Shown here piece after piece: positions 26,960 to 36,966 of a DNA stretch of 64,000 bases (position 1 is its first letter; each line of letters begins with the position of its first letter). This stretch comes from Zasmidium citrigriseum. Lineage: Eukaryota; Ascomycota; Dothideomycetes; Mycosphaerellales; Mycosphaerellaceae. The stretch lies in NCBI GenBank assembly GCA_002786025.1, contig NHNW01000061.1:1-64000 (forward strand), in the 5' to 3' direction. Below the pieces are notes generated by a model. It was not told where the DNA came from, made no database searches, and saw nothing but the letters and a program-made list of their open reading frames with translations. The translations under genes and the position numbers were made by a program.

Positions 26960-29264
26960 TCCCGATCAGTGATACGAAGGGCAACGATACGAATGAAACC
27001 GCCGTGATATCTCTGCGTCGCCGCGCGGCCGAAATGAAGGGGCTGGGTGGTGAGATATGGCAGCAGCATGCGTATAGCGGATCAGGTAAAGTGCGCGGTT
27101 CTCCGCACGCGGCAATGGCACAAAGATCTTGCTGATGGTCTTTGCCCGTAGAAATGGAGTCCTTTGGGTCCGAATGGCGCTTGGGGCTGCTGTGTCAGAC
27201 GTTTGTCATGAAATCTTCGACCGAACCGAACTTGGCAGGTGCAAAGCTCGAATTCAGCAAGCGAAGGAGACTTCCCACAGGCAGTCATCTCGATCATGTT
27301 TAAGTCAGTCAAAGGCTTTCAATGTGTCACGCTGGAACAATTGCGCATACCGAGACTTTCACCACTTTGCTGGCGTCTTCTCTTCTTCTCCAATCTCTCG
27401 CAGTGCTGCGAGGAGATTGATGAAAAAAGTAGTATGGGGATGACTGTTTGGCAGCCACCGGCGACGGTGTCTGGGACACCTTTCACGCCCTTTGATTGGA
27501 AATGTGTGCGATCAGCAAGAGCGATCAAGTTTTGTTGCCGAAGCAGCTGGTTCAGCAAGTCGTCTGTGCCCAGAGACTCCTCTATCTAGAAGATCTCACC
27601 AGGCCCATCGGACAAGCGATGAAGTGAAGCTTCCCAGTCAGCGTCGAACGACTGTCCCAACGTGGAGGTCGGGACCACGTTCGCTGCATCATGGTTGCCC
27701 ACGCATATGGTTTTCCACGCTCAAAGCTGCATTTTCCATCTGCAGCAATGATGAAGACCTCTGCTGTATGGTTCTCGTGGTGCTGTCGCAGAGGCCAGAC
27801 GTGGTTGTATGGCTTCATCAGGGCTGGCCGGATGTGAATGCGCCTTTGCAGATACGTTTAATATCCGACGGTGATCTCACTTCCTTCCAACCCCGATGTA
27901 GTCGATTGCATGGTTCACGCTCGACGATTTGGCTTTCGAGCTGAGCATCGATGAAGACCTCCACAGTATGGTTCTCGCGGTGCTGTCGTGGAGATCAGAC
28001 GTGGCCATGTCGTGCTTTCCCAGCTGGCTGACCTCTCTCACGAGCCAGTAACTCGCTCTTTAGCAAGTCTAGTCTCGTGAGTGGCCAAACCAACCAAGTT
28101 CGTCATCTTGACTCTCTGGGGCTGCGACTTCGCTCAAGCTCTTAACAAGAGCTGGGGTCACTGGCCTTGGAGAGACAAGTTCGTATACGCAGGCCAGCCG
28201 CTGCGAGCGGAAGTCGGGGTTTCCCAGCGACTTCTACCCACGGCAGTGAAGGCAAGCGTTCTCAATAGCGACCATCGCCTCCCACAGACGCGGGTGGGCA
28301 GTCTCGGGAAGCGTATGGACCGCCTTTATTTTTTTTGCATGAAGTGCCAATCCGCACAGCCTTCCTGGCCCGTGAAAGCTTGGAAAGTCGTGCTTCATGA
28401 CAAGTCATGTTCGTGTGTGATCCAGGCCTGCGAGTCGTCGTGGTTCGCTCGGCGTGGACACTCGGTGCGGTGGATGCTGTCCCGACTTGATCGCCATCGA
28501 CGTCTTCATGGGCGACTCAAGTCGTTCGAGCTCCGGTGCTGAAGTCTTCGTCGTATCGTCGAGGTCGATGAGCGGTGAGGTTGGTGACGGTGTTGCGGGT
28601 GGTGCGCATCGCTCGGTCGGTCGTCATTTCTTCAGTTGTTGTCGCGCATAGTGGGTGGCGGCTGTTTGCGGAAGGTGCGAGCAGGTGGTGAATGTAGGCG
28701 ATGTCAAGGAAGACGCGCTCATGAGGTAGCAAGGCGCGAGCTGGCGGTCGGTTTCGAAGGAAGGTGAATGGCGGGCATCGGGCGAAAGGGAGAGGACGAA
28801 CGGGCGATTGGTGACGGCGAGATGAATGGTAAGGGCGTCGACGGTGGGTCAATCGCGCATTCGAAGAGTGGGCAAGACGGAGATGTCTGAGTGAAGGTGT
28901 TGAAAGAGGAAGGAGAGCGAGGAGGAGGAAGGAGCTGATTTCGATCCCGAAACGCGCAACGGCCCGCGCCAAGACCGGCATCCCGACAACCGACCTCTCG
29001 TCCGACCTCACCTCCTCGCCAACGATGATTCTTGCATTGATGATACATGCATCACACAGCGTTCAAGGATCCTGTGGCGCCATGAGCGTGCCCGAATCGC
29101 ATCAGCGGAATCGATTCATGGCTGTGCTGTTCATGAAACAACACGACCGAAGCTTCCTCCTGACCAAAGACTGATGTCATGCTGTGGCGAAATGCAGGTA
29201 CCAAAGCATCTCAAAACAAGCACTTCTATCAACGATTGAAGCCTCGGACGAACACATTTCCGTG
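26960..29264. other. 2.3-kb spacer, no gene recognised
   Basis: This long spacer separates the Zn2Cys6 gene (minus) from the SDR (plus), so it contains both promoters. Open frames exist on both strands (for example 28081-28542 plus and 28517-29011 minus), but none shows a recognisable motif or consistent splicing. The only structure I see is the 200-bp-spaced repeat listed separately. Confidence 0.6.
27750..28004. repeat. Pair of imperfect ~55-bp direct repeats, 200 bp apart
   Basis: GATGAAGACCTC begins at 27,750 and again at 27,950. Both copies continue with a TATGGTTCTCG-GGTGCTGTCG block and end in AGACGTGG. About 80% of bases match, and weaker similarity extends some 40 bases upstream (CACGCTC...CTG). 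No frame is conserved between the copies. It may be a promoter repeat or the trace of a duplicated 200-bp unit. Confidence 0.7.
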
Positions 29265-30026
29265 ATGGCTCGAATCTTCATCACCGGATCATCAGACGGC
29301 ATCGGCTTACACGCCGCCCAGCGCCTCATCCAGAATGGCCACAAAGTCACACTCCACGCCCGCAACGAAGAGCGAGCAGCCAGCACTAAGGAAGCAGCAC
29401 CTGGAGCCGAAGGCATCCTAATTGCGGACCTGCGATCCATTGAAGCAACAAAGCAGCTCGCCAGCGACGCCAACGCCACTGGCCAATTTGATACAATCGT
29501 TCACAATGCCGGCATCGGCTATGGAGGAACATCCAGCAGAGAGATCACATCCGATGGCATCTCCGCGGTCTTCGCTGTCAACACATTGGCTCCCTACGTC
29601 TTGACATGTCTTATGGAGAAGCCAAAGTCAAGATTGCTGTACATGAGCTCGGACAGCCATTACGGCGGCGACGAGACGTTGAAGGACTGCACAACTTCGC
29701 ACTCCTACGGCAACAGCAAGCTACACGATGTGATGTTAGCCAACGCCTTTGCACGAAGGTTGAAAGACATCCAGGTGGTGAGCATGCATCCTGGATGGGT
29801 ACGTACGAAGATGGGAGGTGCAGCACCTGGAACTACGGACAAGCCGGCCAAGGTCCTATCAGAGTGGGCAGCTGGCGAAGGACCAATGGCGAAGCTGGCG
29901 AGCGGAGCTTTCTTCACTACCAGCGGACAGGACTCGACACATCCAAGAGCCGACAATGTTGGGAAGCAAGAGGAGCTGCTCTCGATCTGCAAGGAGGTCT
30001 CTGGCGTAGCGCTCCCAGGCGAGTAG
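29265..30026 (+). CDS. Short-chain dehydrogenase/reductase
   Basis: One uninterrupted frame of 253 residues from ATG 29,265 is a classical SDR. The N-terminal Rossmann motif is TGSSDGIG, the NAG motif is HNAGIG, and the active site has Ser in YMSSDSH followed by Tyr-x3-Lys in SYGNSK. The later HPGWVRTKMGG block is typical of the family. It should oxidise or reduce a small alcohol/ketone with NAD(P)H in the cytosol. Frame extends upstream of 29,265 but without an ATG, and the chosen ATG sits just before the nucleotide-binding strand. It is convergent with the FAD oxidase gene, with only 99 bp between stops. Confidence 0.9.
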   Translation: MARIFITGSSDGIGLHAAQRLIQNGHKVTLHARNEERAASTKEAAPGAEGILIADLRSIEATKQLASDANATGQFDTIVHNAGIGYGGTSSREITSDGISAVFAVNTLAPYVLTCLMEKPKSRLLYMSSDSHYGGDETLKDCTTSHSYGNSKLHDVMLANAFARRLKDIQVVSMHPGWVRTKMGGAAPGTTDKPAKVLSEWAAGEGPMAKLASGAFFTTSGQDSTHPRADNVGKQEELLSICKEVSGVALPGE

Positions 30027-30125
30027 ATGAAGTCTCAGAATGGTTTCCATGGTCGATCGCATCAACCAACATCTCTACAGAGATCTATGCAATCACCATA
30101 TCGATACAGCATTTAACTCCAACTC

Positions 30126-31689
30126 TCAAAACCCATGATACGTCGTCAAACCCATCACATCCTCTGGATCATACTTCTGCTTTAAAGTCATCAACCTCTC
30201 CAAATTCGGTCCGTACATCGCCTCCGGCTCCGTCCCAGCAATCACATAATTGGGATAAAGATAGAGATCGTCCAGATTCTGGCCCTCGGCTCTGGCCGCA
30301 TCGGAAATGACCCTCGCCGAACGAACAATAGCTTCACGCCAGAATTCGTCGTTCCATTCCCCGATCCATCCAAAGTACAGATTCAAGGGGAGTGCGTTTG
30401 TGTTGTGTGGCCAGGCGGCCTCCTTGGCGAACTGGGAGTAGGGTGAAAACGGCTCGACGTCGTAAGAGACGAAAGTGCCGCCATGAGTCCAGGTGTGATC
30501 GCCGTAATGTTTGGTCTCATTGAGAATGACATTCAAGAGGTTGAGGCTGTATCGCTGCAGGGAAACGGTATGGTAGACGCCGCGGTTGTTGGCAGTCAAG
30601 TTGACGGGACTGGAGCGGATTAGATCGGAGAAGCCCCTGGTTCCCCACTCATCACCAAGAGGCTTGACGTTGGACTTGTCAAATGCGGCGAAGACTTCGT
30701 CTGGCGGCGAGGGACCGTCGTACAACGCTATCGTAGCGCTACCAACCCCGCCCAGGACGAAGTTGAAGGATGGAATGATCTGGGCCTTTGGATCTTGGTT
30801 GTTCTCGCTGAAAGCGTAGGTCGCATTGACCAGAGCGGGCATTTGATCGGCCGTGTAAGTGCGAAGACCTCCCCATACCTGGCCTTGTGGGTGTGTTTGG
30901 AGCTCACTAGTAAATTCAAAGTCAGCGTCAGCAACGTTGGTGTCTCTTGGTGGGAATTCCAACTCACAAGTCGGTTACAATACCGAATCGATTGCCGCCT
31001 CCACGAATCGCCCAGAACAGATCCCCATACTCCGTCGGCGATGCTTTGACAATATCTCCTGAAGGCAGTATGACACGAGCGGAAAGGAGGGTGTCACCGG
31101 TGAGCCCGTATTGGTTGGTCTTCCAGCTGTACCCTCCACCACCGGTGATGAAGCCGCCGACACCCACGCCCGTCACACGACCACCAACGACGTTCAACCC
31201 TTCAGGCTCAAGCGCAGCATAGACGTTGTCCCAAATGTTTCCCGGTCCGACGTGCACTGAGTTTCGATCCTCTGAGAGCTCAATCTGCTGGAATCCTTTC
31301 ATAGAAATGTGAATTCCCTGCGTCGAAGAAAAGCCTTGATTGGAAGCATGACCACCACTCTGGACGGCGAATCGGACTCGCGCATTGCCGATGATTTGAA
31401 GGGCGGATGCCAGATCAGTCTCGCTGCTGGTGTGGAAGACGCAGGTCGGGCGTTGCTCGGAAGAGGAGAAGTAATGCTCGGTGTACCGGTCGTATTCGAT
31501 CAGGTTCGTCAAAGCTGCGTAGACTTTGGTGGTGGAATCAGCGGCTGCGTCTGTCTTGAGCTGGTCACAGACGGCTTTCTCTGTTTCATTGACCGGTGTT
31601 TGTCGCTGGATACTGGAGGTCTCTGCGAATGCCAGGCCACAGACGAGGGCAAGCCCGACGGCCGAACGAGAGAATTCGTAAACCTTCAT
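30126..31689 (-). CDS. Secreted FAD-linked oxidase, berberine-bridge-like
   Basis: Two exons (31689-30968 and 30906-30126) with a 61-bp GTGAGT...TAG intron give 500 residues. A signal peptide is clear (residues 1-22, cut after AFA). The PCMH-type FAD domain shows VQSGGH, whose His (about 114) would hold FAD covalently, and the GVGVGGFITGGGG loop. The BBE C-terminus is visible as YPNYV...YGPNLERLMTLKQKYDPEDV. Where two-bond BBE enzymes have Cys before the TVGVGG loop, this protein has Arg (about 171), so a single His-FAD bond is expected. Family members oxidise sugars, alkaloids or fungal metabolites; the substrate here is unknown. It lies 777 bp downstream of the PsiD-like gene on the same strand. 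Confidence 0.93.
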
Positions 31690-32466
31690 CTTCTCTTCCC
31701 GTTGTCGTCGAGGGTCGAGCGAGGACTTGCCAAAGGCTTCGAACTGGTCCTTATGAAACGATATGCCGGTCAGGCTCCGCTTAGCGCCTCCTCGTATAAT
31801 CCCTGCCAACGAGCGGAACCGGCAGCGCACAGCATTTTCTTGCACCCGTCGCAGCGCTCGCTACCGCCGCGAAAGGAAGCTGTGCAGTCTTGATTTTGTG
31901 ACCGATCAAATTTGCTGAAGCGTTGGCCCCAAGGAGGTTCGATACCGAGCACGCCAAGGTCGTACATCGTGTTGCACACACCGGAGACGATGTCGGTCGC
32001 TAGTACGAAATATGTGAGAAGCTAAAGAACGGAGACGAGCCGCAGGACCGTCAGAGCTCGTATCAAAAGTCTATGCAAGTCCTCGCCAAGTCACCGGCGA
32101 GGCTATCCGCCAGATTCTACAAAACCCCATCCCGGACCGAAAGCGAAACTTCGTCAAATTGCCCAGGGCTTTCTCTTACATAACTAGAGCAAGCGCCGAA
32201 GGTCCAGTTCTGTACACTCATCATCATGTTCCGTCGATTCGGCGAAGAGTAGTCCGTTATCGGAGATTTGAGAAATGCATGGGAAGCTCCTTAGGGTTTC
32301 CCAAAGAACGGGATCTCTGCTCTACCGCAATGAGAACCACAAAGTTTCTCAAGGAACGCCGCATTGTTGCTGTATGGATCCTGGGAATGTCTTCTCGACT
32401 CATCGGGACAAAAAGCTTTTGATTCTTCTACAAGTCTGCTGCACCTTTCGGCCTCACACAGCTAAA
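31690..32466. other. Intergenic spacer
   Basis: About 0.8 kb between two genes on the minus strand. It holds the promoter of the FAD oxidase and the 3' flank of the decarboxylase. No gene or repeat is recognised. Confidence 0.6.
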
Positions 32467-33859
32467 TCATGGCTTCACAACCGCAACCTGGCTCCTCACA
32501 GGCACGTTGTCCGCTCGACCCGGCTCAGGAAAGCCATCGACATTGACATGCTTCCTAAACAGCAACACATGCGAAGAACCACCAAAATGGAACATGCCCG
32601 TCTGCTGGCCCTTGGTGATGTGCTCGCCCTCCTTGACGGTGATCTCACAAGTCGACACTTCATCCATACCCACGCCGATGAAAGCCATCAAACCGATTGC
32701 TGGGTTGTCGGCTTCGATGAAGATGATAGCACGGGTCGCCAAAGCAGTCAAGTATCCTTGGCCGACGCTGATTCCCCCTGCGTCGATCTCCATGGTTCCT
32801 GGCTCACCAAGACCTTCGAACAGCGGCTCTGAGAAGTATGTCCCGTCTTGGACGTAGGCTTTCTTGACGGTTCCGCTAACGGGTGCATGCCATCGATGGT
32901 ACGACAATGCTGATAGGAAGGCCTGGTAGATTGTGCCGCCTGCGAAGTCATCGGACAGAGGATCTTGTGCCAGCATGTCTCGGACGGAGTACGGCTGGCC
33001 CTTGATCCAGAACTTGTCTCGCAGCTTGACGTTGCGAGCTACATTGAAGACTTTGGACTCGCAGGCGTTGGCGATGACATTGTCATCGTCGGGTGAGGCG
33101 GTTGGGCGGACTTCGTCACGGAATTTTCTGGTGAAGAAGTCGTCCCCTGGGAAATGTCAGTCATGCGGTACAGTCAGGTTGGATGGATGCTGACTCACAA
33201 GACTTGTACCCATAGTGCTTGGCCTTGGGATCACAATGGAAGAAGTTCTCGAACTTGTGAGAAGTCTTATAAGGAGCATTCGCCACCTCCATCACATCCT
33301 TCTGGGCAACGTCTCCAAACCAGCCCTGCTTATGGGTACCCAGAACTTCGGCACTCTTCGGCGACTGCAGGAACTTGCCCCACTCATTCAACACCTTCTT
33401 CAACATCTTATTCACACCAGGGTCGAGGAAAGCCGCATTACCCGCCGGCGTGCCCATAGGATAATCCAAAATCGCACACATCGGCACACCCACCATACCC
33501 ACTTTCTGCGCGGCATCCGTCCACTGCGGGGCGGTGGTGAAGGTATGGTTCATTACCTCCAGCAAGTGATGATAGTCGCGAATCTGTTTCCGACCCGTGG
33601 GATCTTTGTTGTAGGGGTGTTTGAGGGGCACTTGTTCGAACATTTGCACGAAGAGCATGTAGATGCGGGTGTCGTTCTCGATAAAATCCTTGAACTCTTG
33701 GAGGACGGGGAGAAGTTCTTTCTTGTTGTGATGAGCATCTGAGACCTGGCCTTTCAGCCATTCTTGGTGGATGCGATGGTCGGCGGGAAGCCAGGCGCCG
33801 GCTTTGTGGACATGATGCTCATGGGGAATGTCGTGGTGATCGCCGTGCTGGTGGACCAT
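32467..33859 (-). CDS. PsiD/phosphatidylserine-decarboxylase-like enzyme
   Basis: Two exons (33859-33199 and 33146-32467) with a 52-bp GTGAGT...CAG intron give 446 residues. Splicing recreates YKSWDDFFTRKFRD, a hallmark of the family. The N-terminal half (about 40-200) fits the PSDC domain that precedes the decarboxylase domain in PsiD-type proteins. The C-terminal half carries the pyruvoyl-forming site near residue 410 as HFGGSSHVLLF, in place of LGST in true phosphatidylserine decarboxylases. There is no mitochondrial leader or membrane segment, so a soluble enzyme is expected. PsiD of Psilocybe decarboxylates tryptophan; most fungal relatives are uncharacterised, so an amino-acid substrate is plausible but not shown. 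The N-terminus is His-rich (HQHGDHHD). The chosen start is ATG 33,859. Confidence 0.9.
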
Positions 33860-35127
33860 CTTGTCGGTATCGGACGTTATAAGGCTGTGATGGAGGGAAC
33901 TTGAAGAAGTCGCTTCGCAAGTCAAGGGTAGATGTAGCTACTTCCAATGCCAAGTTTCGGTGCTTATATCCAATGCTTTGAAGCTGTGAGCTCGAGTTAG
34001 GTCATCCATTGGAAACGCGCGGACTGGTCAAGGGATGATGTCACGGATGGAGCTGTGCGGGCCGAGATGTGTGAAGAAGGCTGGAAGTCTGGGCCCTGAT
34101 GACGAAGCTTGGGAAAGGGCCAGAGAGCTTCAGGTTAGCACCATTGGAGGTGAGGGTGATTGGGTATTCTACGATCTCTAGATGGCGAGAAGCCGATGGC
34201 TTGTGAGTAAGTGTTCGCACCTGCGGCCGATTCTTTGCAGGCACAATGCAAAGTATGTCCACTCTCGAACGTCGTCCGTTTTTGAGGCCTTAAGAATCGT
34301 TCCAAGCTACATCAAGAATCAGTTCTCTGAGCCAGGTTGATATTGGAATCTGTGGACATTGGGCGACAGTAGAGGGGCTTGATCGGGGAGGCAAAACTAC
34401 GCTTTTCTCGGAAATTGGCAATTCAGCAAAAGCGTGACGCAGGAATGGAGAATTCGATGGCGGTACTCCATTCATCGAGGCCGATATATCGGCGTTTGGA
34501 AGGTGCTCGGAAAGTCGACGCCCTGCTGGTCCAATGAGGATGGGGATGGTCCTGTCCGGAGAACTGGCAAAGACTATCCTCAAATACTGGATGCACCTCA
34601 GGATAAGACCGGACAGTTCACACTGTGTCTGCTTCTTGACGACATCTGTTCCCAAACCCAGTCTCGTTCAACGGCGAGCGACCCGTCGAGCTTCGGCCTG
34701 GACCTCTGAGCTGCATTGGGCCCGGTGTCGAGATGTTCGATCCTGTGTGAAATTTCTGAGCCCAAACGGCGCAGACATTTCACTAACTTTGATGCAAGCT
34801 TCGTCGAGGTTTCCCAGACAGCCCATACGACTGGGACGTTTGTCTCTGGGCATGAGGTCGAGACGAGATTGCCGACTACTTCGCCGCGTTGATAGTTCCT
34901 CTCCGTAGACGATCGGTAGAGACAGACTGAGTGATAACTCCATATCCCCAATCTCAAGAATAGTCGGCCTTCGGTGGTGTGGTCTTCGAGAATGTAGGCT
35001 CGGGGTTGCAGCAAAGCATCGCTGCGCTCCTTTAATCGAAGGTCCGTGGTCTTGCGGACACCAGAGCTGGTGGATGAGTTCGAAGGAATCGCTGGATCAA
35101 TGGTCTCACAGTACCTTCCTCCCATCA
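33860..35127. other. Intergenic spacer with unassigned open frames
   Basis: About 1.27 kb. The minus strand has two overlapping open frames (34290-34655 and 34598-35131) that do not join into anything I recognise and have no signal peptide or domain motif. They may be chance frames or a decayed gene. The promoter of the PsiD-like gene lies at the left end. Confidence 0.5.
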
Positions 35128-35688
35128 TCAATCATGGCGATGCTCCACGCCCCTCCGGCAACCCTCACAACAAAACTTCCACTCCCCAGGATGCTCACAC
35201 TTCTCCATCTCACCCTTCATCCCGCCTCCATCATCGCCCGGCATACTCCTCACACTGACCAACAACCATCTTCCCTCCCACTTCTTGAAATCGAACACAC
35301 TGACCACCTTGCGACTCATCCCTACGGGAATACCATGCCCGCCGGATATCTCCATGTTGGCGAAGGTCTTGGCGGTGGTGAAGCGGGAGTTGAGGGTGGT
35401 GGTTAGGTCGGTGAGTTGCATGTAGTGGTCTGGCCAGAGGGAGACGTAGGCTTTGTGGGCGGCGAGGAAGTCTTGTTTGGTGGTGGCTGAGTAGCCGAGA
35501 CCTGAGGTGGTGAAGTCGTGTGCTAGATGGGGCCAGATGGCAGAGGATAGGGATATGGAGTCGCTGTTTAGGGCGTGGATAGTCAATGTTGCGAGTGATT
35601 CGATGTGGGTTGTGAGAGGAATGGCATCAGGGTGAGTTGTTGATTCGACGTCAGATTCACTTGGGCTTTGCTGGTATGGAGACGGCAT
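35128..35688 (-). CDS. NTF2/SnoaL-like small protein
   Basis: A single frame of 186 residues from ATG 35,688. The central part (about 30-145) reads like an NTF2/SnoaL-fold protein: LATLTIHALN, then IWPHLAHDF, then the LAAHKAYVSLWPDHYMQL helix, and a strand ending RWLLVSVRS. The C-terminal tail is unusual, with CEHPGEWKFCCEGCRR giving four cysteines plus His residues that could bind a metal. No signal peptide is seen. Such folds serve as small enzymes or ligand pockets; I cannot assign a function. It is divergent from LCL3 across 389 bp. Confidence 0.7.
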   Translation of the reverse strand: MPSPYQQSPSESDVESTTHPDAIPLTTHIESLATLTIHALNSDSISLSSAIWPHLAHDFTTSGLGYSATTKQDFLAAHKAYVSLWPDHYMQLTDLTTTLNSRFTTAKTFANMEISGGHGIPVGMSRKVVSVFDFKKWEGRWLLVSVRSMPGDDGGGMKGEMEKCEHPGEWKFCCEGCRRGVEHRHD

Positions 35689-36077
35689 TTTGAGTCTGGA
35701 TATCGCTGAGGGGAGAAGATTGTCTTGTTGTGGAGAGATTGTGTCTTGTCTTGCTCGGGATTTTTGACGGGTTTCAAAGATCTTGGGATATTGACGGACT
35801 GGAAGGATTTGCCAACTCGGGCTTGATATGATGGAAGGGGATGTTGATACTTACGTCTGCTTTGTCATGAGGGATCATGAAGGTTGTGTGGAAGTGGACA
35901 GCTGAGGGGTTTTGCGAAGGATGTCGAGAAGGATCAGGAGTGCTGTGCTTTGAAGGGCTGGCGGGTATTCCCGGGCGGCCTCCATCAAATCCCATCAAAC
36001 CTTAGGCAAGCATTTACTTACCCAATTCATCTCCACCTCACACAATAACCTCACCGCCTTCTCGCAGTGAATGTACG
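35689..36077. promoter_or_regulatory. Divergent promoter region
   Basis: A 389-bp gap separates two divergent starts, the NTF2-like gene to the left and LCL3 to the right, so it must contain both promoters. It is rich in pyrimidine tracts just upstream of the LCL3 ATG (CACCTCACACAATAACCTCACC), common in fungal core promoters. I could not identify a specific factor site. Confidence 0.5.
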
Positions 36078-36890
36078 ATGCCATGGCGGTTCTGGGCCAA
36101 AGCAGACCCGCCGCCCAGCAACGATGACCAGAAACCACCCTCACCCTCACCACCATCTCCTCCCACCACCACCGAAAAGTTCACGCCTACGCAAACCATA
36201 ACAATCTCCCTCCTCACAACCTTCTCCGCCCTGGGCCTCGTCCGCCTCTACAAATCCCGCCTGCGCCGAATCCCAACAACCTCGCACCTTAAACCAGCGC
36301 ACTTCCGCCAGCGCACCCTCTACGGCTACGTAACCCGCGTGGGCGATGGTGACAATTTCCACTTCTTCCACACCCCCGGCGGTCGACTGGCGGGATGGGG
36401 ATCAGTACGAAAGATTGCAGCGGGGAAAGACTTGAAAGGCAAGACGCTACACGTCCGACTCGCGGGGATCGACGCCCCAGAAATGGCGCACTTCGGACGC
36501 CCGGAGCAGCCTTTCGCGAAAGAGGCGCTGGAGTGGTTGAAAGGCGATGTGTTGCATAAATTTGTGCGGGTCAGGCCGTGGAGAAGGGATCAGTATGAGC
36601 GGGTGGTGTGCACGGTGTGGAGGCGGAAGTGGGGAGTGTGGAAGACGGATGTCGGGTTGGAGATGATCCGACGGGGGCTGGCGACGGTGTATGAGGCCAA
36701 GTTTGGGAGTGAGTTTGGCGGGAGGGAGGAGGTGTATAGGAAGGCGGAGGAGGAGGCGAAGAGGAAGAAGATGGGCATGTGGCAGAAGCCGGGCTTGATT
36801 GGGAAGTTGATGGGTAGGAAGGAGAGTACGGAGAGTCCGAGGGAGTATAAGACGAGGATGGCCGGCGAGGAGAAAGGCAAGGGAAAGTGA
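36078..36890 (+). CDS. LCL3: LCL3-type membrane-anchored endonuclease
   Basis: A single frame of 270 residues. A proline/serine-rich N-terminus is followed by one membrane segment (about 38-56, ISLLTTFSALGLVRLY) and a thermonuclease (SNase) domain from about 80 to 235. The catalytic features are visible: YVTRVGDGDNFHFF, VRLAGIDAPE with the acidic and Arg residues, and RDQYERVVCTVW. The C-terminus is lysine-rich. This order is that of the fungal LCL3 family, a Ca2+-dependent endonuclease reported in mitochondria of yeast. It is a conserved housekeeping-type gene within an otherwise accessory stretch, convergent with the following MFS gene, 76 bp apart. Confidence 0.9.
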   Translation: MPWRFWAKADPPPSNDDQKPPSPSPPSPPTTTEKFTPTQTITISLLTTFSALGLVRLYKSRLRRIPTTSHLKPAHFRQRTLYGYVTRVGDGDNFHFFHTPGGRLAGWGSVRKIAAGKDLKGKTLHVRLAGIDAPEMAHFGRPEQPFAKEALEWLKGDVLHKFVRVRPWRRDQYERVVCTVWRRKWGVWKTDVGLEMIRRGLATVYEAKFGSEFGGREEVYRKAEEEAKRKKMGMWQKPGLIGKLMGRKESTESPREYKTRMAGEEKGKGK

Positions 36891-36966
36891 TGATACTGTG
36901 ATACCCAATGTCTCTGGTCGACAGGACGGAGATTTGTACAAAAGTCGAAAAGCAGGAGATCTGTGT

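Noticed and set aside
28517..29048. Minus-strand open frames of 109-164 codons in the spacer before the SDR
   Set aside because: Products are Pro/Arg/Ser-rich with no motif, and overlapping frames are equally open, as expected for GC-rich non-coding sequence.
34598..35131. Minus-strand 177-codon frame between the PsiD-like gene and the NTF2-like gene
   Set aside because: No domain motif, no plausible continuation by splicing, and it overlaps the end of the NTF2-like gene; kept only as an unassigned frame.
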